Part shown: positions 60,878 through 64,000 of the stretch, one piece after another
How the letters are laid out: each line of letters starts with the position of its first letter
How positions within the stretch are numbered: the stretch's first letter is position 1
Assembly: GCF_024498135.1 (NCBI RefSeq)
Contig: NZ_JANHOH010000001.1
Span: forward strand, 992,001 to 1,056,000
Direction: 5' to 3'
Origin: Mucilaginibacter aquariorum
GTDB taxonomy: Bacteria > Bacteroidota > Bacteroidia > Sphingobacteriales > Sphingobacteriaceae
Length of the DNA stretch: 64,000 nucleotides
Notes under the pieces: generated by a model
Databases searched by the model: none
Seen by the model: the letters and a program-made list of their open reading frames with translations, nothing else
What the model was told of the DNA's origin: nothing
Made by a program: the position numbers and the translations under genes

Positions 60878-62092
60878 TCAGGAATTTTTCACAGTCACTT
60901 TATCTCCCATTAAAATTAATTTCACGGAAAAGATCATCTGAGGATCCTGGTATTCATGGATTGTCCTTTTGATTGTGTTTAAATTTCGTTTGACTTTGCC
61001 CCGGAATAGGATACGCCCGTTCTCTATAACAGTAATCTTTCGATCCAGGTCCATCATTTTATCATTAAGATTGATATTTAATACCTTGACGGTGCTCTTA
61101 GTTACGGTTATCTGGTTTCCTTTTATGCTCAGTTCGGCCGCTGCACCTTCGCTAAGCGTTTCGACAGGTGCGGATAACCAGTAAAAGCGATGTTGAAGCC
61201 GGTTGTCTTGTACCCATGATACTTTTTTGGGAAGTGGGTTCCTTGTAAAAGAGGCCATCCGTGATATTGCTATAGTGTCTCTGTGATCCATCCAGTGTGC
61301 CTTATCTGCATATAAATGAAAATCGTGGATAAATCCTTGGGGGTCGAGCCTCTGCAGGCTGTCTAATTTTTGGTTAAAAGCGATGGCCAGGGTATTCCGG
61401 CTATAAGCCGTGTCTCTGCCGCCTATGTAAATGGCAAATGGCAGGTTTCGAAGATTGAGGGCATTGGCATCACCCGGATGCCCTGCCATCATCGAAGCGG
61501 CGGCCCAACGGTCTGCCATACGCGGGGCTAGTTGAAATACCCCGTCACCCCCTGCAGAGTACCCCAGGATGTAGACTTTATTTGGATTGACATCTTCTAA
61601 GATGACAGCGTACCGGATTAAAGAATCCAGCAAATTGTCGATATGATCTTCGTGCCATAAATTCCAGGTATTAGTAGGTGCCCTGGGCACGATACAAAAC
61701 CCTTCTTTTATCGGATATAGTGTCCGCTGGTTCTCCCACTGCTGATCATTGACCGCCGGAGGTGCATTTCCACCACCGTGAAGTGATATGTAGAGGCTAC
61801 GCCCGTCAGCAGGTTTATCGCCGAATGCCCGATAGGCAAAAGGCATAGTATATTTTCCAAAGCGGATAACTCCTTCTGACCAGACCTTCTCTGCCGCCGG
61901 ACGTAACTTGTTTTTCTCTATCGTCCATTCTTTTTTTGCAAGCTTTTCCGCTTCCACACGGCTTAACCCTTTTTGAGCAAAGGAAGGTGCAGCTAAGATG
62001 AACAGGATAAAGATCAGCGGAAGCAACTTTATCCAATGAGAAAGGAAATTACTTTTTTTTGAAGAAAAAGTTTTAGTTATATAGTTTTTCAT
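60878..62092 (-). CDS. Exported alpha/beta hydrolase (dienelactone hydrolase/PHB-depolymerase-like)
   Basis: The 404-residue protein has a late signal peptide (hydrophobic stretch at residues about 22-40, LLPLIFILFILAAPSFAQ). An alpha/beta hydrolase fold follows, with an oxyanion segment SLHGGGNAPPAVNDQQWEN, the nucleophile elbow VYILGYSAGGDGVFQLAPRM (Ser) and a candidate acid in IYIGGRDTAYSRNTL; a His near LYADKAHWMDHRDT may complete the triad. The C-terminal 110 residues form a separate beta-rich domain. The substrate is unknown. It precedes the M16 gene and follows the MutS-like pair by one base, so it is probably cotranscribed with them. Confidence 0.85.
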   Translation of the reverse strand: MKNYITKTFSSKKSNFLSHWIKLLPLIFILFILAAPSFAQKGLSRVEAEKLAKKEWTIEKNKLRPAAEKVWSEGVIRFGKYTMPFAYRAFGDKPADGRSLYISLHGGGNAPPAVNDQQWENQRTLYPIKEGFCIVPRAPTNTWNLWHEDHIDNLLDSLIRYAVILEDVNPNKVYILGYSAGGDGVFQLAPRMADRWAAASMMAGHPGDANALNLRNLPFAIYIGGRDTAYSRNTLAIAFNQKLDSLQRLDPQGFIHDFHLYADKAHWMDHRDTIAISRMASFTRNPLPKKVSWVQDNRLQHRFYWLSAPVETLSEGAAAELSIKGNQITVTKSTVKVLNINLNDKMMDLDRKITVIENGRILFRGKVKRNLNTIKRTIHEYQDPQMIFSVKLILMGDKVTVKNS

Positions 62093-62093
62093 G

Positions 62094-63419
62094 TTATTTT
62101 TCAGTTAATAAGGCTAGTATTCCTTCATTTTCGATAATGAGCATACCCTGACGATCAGTGGTTATGCCTGACTGCAGCTTATAAGTATACTTTGGTACAT
62201 TGCCGTGCATAACCGTTGGTAAAAAAGCAAACTGTACATTTTCGGAAGTTTTCTGCAAAGCTTCGCCTACCTCAATAATATGTGTAGAGATGATAAAAAA
62301 GGACTGATGATATTGCGCAAACGCTGCTGTAACAGCCAGTGTGGCGTCATAGGCATCCTTTACATTGGTGCCTTTGAACAATTCGTCAAATAAGACGACG
62401 AAGCTATTTCCGGTAGCTACTTCCTCCGCCGCCTTCTTTACGCGTAATACTTCTGCATAAAAATGACTATACCCCATATTCAGGTTATCGGAGACGTTGA
62501 TGGAGGAATAAATACCATCGCGAACGGAAAACTGCATGGATTTGGCAGCAACGGGAAACCCCATATGGGCTAGGTAAACTGCAATGCCAAAAGCTTTCAT
62601 GAACGTTGATTTACCGGCCATATTGGCCCCGGTCAGAAATAGCATGTTACTGCCTTCGTCAAAATTTACAGGATTGGCAACTCCATTAATTAACGCCGGA
62701 TGCCATACTTCGCTGATCTTAATCAGATGCCCGGCTTTTGGCACCGCTTCCGCATAGGTAAATCCACGATCTCTGCCAACTGCGCTTACGGCAATGTAGA
62801 TATCCAGTTTATAGATATTCTCCAGCAGGGTTTCCATGTCGGCCTGTAGCGTTTTTTTGATCAGATAATCATAAGCTGCCAGCTGCATGATGGAAAATTT
62901 TGCCGAATTTATCTGTTCCAATAAATTCCGGAGGCGGGGATGGGCCAGGATACCTAAGAGTATGTTTTTTTCATGATCAAAGGGCGTCGTTCCGCCATCA
63001 TTTAACGCGTCAAGAAAGCTGCGCAAATCATTCAACATTTTAATCGTTATCGAAAGGCCGTCTTGTAATTTCACATAGCGTTCATCCTTTAAGAGATAGT
63101 TTTGTACCCTGGTAGAAACGACATGCAATAAGGCGCCCGGATAATTGCTGCTGGTGCCTATGCGAAAATAATTTTCTACTTCCTGGAAATCCTGCTTGCT
63201 AAATGGGAATAACAACTTTTTCTGTCCGAAGTACTTAAATAAACCGCTTCGTGTATTTATTGCTTGCGGATCCGTAAGTGGTTGTTGGAACATTTGCTGT
63301 AGCAGCCGCTCTCCGCCGCTGGTTTGCACTTTGTTGAATAAATTAAAGACAGAACCCGGTGTGTATTTACCCAGTAAGTTCAGGTCTTCCTGAGTTTGTT
63401 TGTCGACTTTAAAGCTCAT
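62094..63419 (-). CDS. MutS-like ATPase (MutS domains III-V, short)
   Basis: The 441-residue protein contains the MutS core and ATPase but lacks the mismatch-binding N-terminal domain. The N-terminal half resembles the MutS clamp region (TPGSVFNLFNKVQTSGGERL). The ATPase has Walker A LTGANMAGKSTFMKAFGIAV, the signature loop SINVSDNLNMGYSHFYAEV, Walker B FVVLFDELFKGTN and the STHIIE switch. Short MutS-like proteins of this kind are common in Bacteroidota and are not part of canonical mismatch repair. The start overlaps the next upstream MutS-like gene by 4 bp. Confidence 0.9.
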   Translation of the reverse strand: MSFKVDKQTQEDLNLLGKYTPGSVFNLFNKVQTSGGERLLQQMFQQPLTDPQAINTRSGLFKYFGQKKLLFPFSKQDFQEVENYFRIGTSSNYPGALLHVVSTRVQNYLLKDERYVKLQDGLSITIKMLNDLRSFLDALNDGGTTPFDHEKNILLGILAHPRLRNLLEQINSAKFSIMQLAAYDYLIKKTLQADMETLLENIYKLDIYIAVSAVGRDRGFTYAEAVPKAGHLIKISEVWHPALINGVANPVNFDEGSNMLFLTGANMAGKSTFMKAFGIAVYLAHMGFPVAAKSMQFSVRDGIYSSINVSDNLNMGYSHFYAEVLRVKKAAEEVATGNSFVVLFDELFKGTNVKDAYDATLAVTAAFAQYHQSFFIISTHIIEVGEALQKTSENVQFAFLPTVMHGNVPKYTYKLQSGITTDRQGMLIIENEGILALLTEK

Positions 63420-64000
63420 AATCCTCGATTAGATATCCGCTCCAGGCCGGATTTTAAGATTTCCAGGATACCTTCATTTTTTACAATCACCATACCATGG
63501 CGATCTGCGGTTAACCCCTGTTTTAACGAATAGGTATATACCGGTTGGTTCCCATCCATAAGTGTCGGTAAATACACGAAATTGATATTGCCGCATTTCT
63601 TTTGAAGCATTTCTCCTGCCTCGATGATGTGTGTGGAAATCACAAATTGGCTATTTCGCTTACCTGCAAAGGCTTCTGTAAAAGCAATAGTCGCTTCGCA
63701 GGCATCCTTAACATTCGTGCCCCTGAACATTTCATCGAACAGTACAAACAAGTTCTTCCCCTGCTTAAGCTCTAATGCTATTTTTTTAATCCTTAAAACT
63801 TCAACATAAAAGTGACTGGCACCCATACCCAGGTTGTCCGGCAGGTTGATGGTCGTAAACATGCCGTCCAGAACGGAAAATTGCATGTTTTTTGCCGCAA
63901 CCGGGAAACCCATATGCGCCATATAAAGCGCAATGCTCAGCGACTTCATAAAGGTTGATTTGCCCGCCATGTTTGCTCCGGTCAGAAAAACCACGTTACT
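63416..64000 (-). CDS. Second MutS-like ATPase, partial (runs off the window)
   Basis: Only the C-terminal 190 or so residues lie in the window, and the reading frame continues through base 64000. The ATPase segment mirrors the neighbour: VFLTGANMAGKSTFMKSLSI (Walker A), INLPDNLGMGASHFYVEVLR, LFVLFDEMFRGTNV (Walker B) and VISTHIIEAGEML. It is a tandem paralogue of the gene at 62094, overlapping it by 4 bp (ATGA), so both are translated from one message and may form a heterodimer. Confidence 0.88.
   Translation of the reverse strand, partial: SNVVFLTGANMAGKSTFMKSLSIALYMAHMGFPVAAKNMQFSVLDGMFTTINLPDNLGMGASHFYVEVLRIKKIALELKQGKNLFVLFDEMFRGTNVKDACEATIAFTEAFAGKRNSQFVISTHIIEAGEMLQKKCGNINFVYLPTLMDGNQPVYTYSLKQGLTADRHGMVIVKNEGILEILKSGLERISNRGL

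Noticed and set aside
1..64000. CRISPR arrays, transposases or complete mobile elements
   Set aside because: No regular repeat-spacer structure, transposase motif or integrase gene was seen; only remnants and diverged direct repeats.

Overview
The window comes from a member of the Bacteroidota, most likely a Sphingobacteriaceae genus close to Mucilaginibacter or Pedobacter. The reasons are a SusC/SusD pair, a type IX secretion (Por) C-terminal sorting domain on a 1900-residue surface protein, CKK-type lipoproteins, LytTR two-component genes, A-rich rather than Shine-Dalgarno ribosome sites, and moderate GC with AT-rich spacers. The genus is an inference. No complete rRNA, tRNA, CRISPR array or transposase was found.

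Layout. 1-3 kb: a frameshifted phosphoenolpyruvate synthase and an erythromycin-esterase-type protein. 3.4-6.1 kb: DoxX-like protein, a MocR regulator and a divergent secreted protein with a candidate MocR operator between them. 6.2-8.8 kb: MBOAT O-acyltransferase plus SGNH-like partner (polymer acylation). 9-12.1 kb: threonine dehydrogenase, DUF1015 protein and a divergent Lrp-type regulator. 12.4-16.6 kb: outer-membrane barrel, small HMA-like protein and lipoproteins. 16.6-22.3 kb: giant T9SS-exported TIG/FG-GAP protein.

22.9-39.0 kb is an amino-sugar (GlcNAc/chito-oligosaccharide) utilisation locus: NagX-like membrane acyltransferase, GH16-like lipoprotein, LacI-type regulator, two GH20 enzymes with a CBM9-like protein, SusD/SusC, a truncated GH16, NagB, NagA and a frameshifted MFS sugar importer. 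A 14-bp palindrome (CGTGTACGTACACG and close variants) sits in front of every transcription unit of this locus except the regulator gene. It is the best candidate for the operator of the LacI-type regulator and defines a compact regulon. The likely flow is outer-membrane capture by SusCD, exo-cleavage by GH20 in the periplasm, import by the MFS carrier, then NagA deacetylation and NagB deamination. A GlcNAc kinase is not present in the window.

39-41 kb is a scar. Two diverged ~140-bp direct repeats with tRNA-3'-end-like cores flank remnants of a universal stress protein and a FixH-like protein. 41-44.4 kb: a Crp/Fnr regulator flanked by two sites sharing the same 14 bases, with DinB on one side and an SRPBCC/SDR/NADP-reductase operon on the other. 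44.9-45.6 kb: a decayed GH97 gene. 45.6-54.8 kb: a LytTR response regulator/sensor kinase pair with a 9-12-9 direct repeat in front, divergent from a possible operon of an unknown protein, an OM barrel, TolC, an adaptor and an RND pump. 54.9-57.6 kb: remnants of metal resistance (C-terminal P1B-ATPase scrap, 5'-truncated CusB-like adaptor) with VOC and DUF3347 proteins. 57.7-64 kb: M16 peptidase, alpha/beta hydrolase, and two tandem MutS-like ATPases, the last running off the window.

Two kinds of broken gene occur. Single-base indels in short G, A or C runs (PEP synthase, MFS carrier) could be sequencing errors. The GH97, P-ATPase, CusB, FixH, USP and GH16 remnants are truncated or multiply broken and look like genuine decay.
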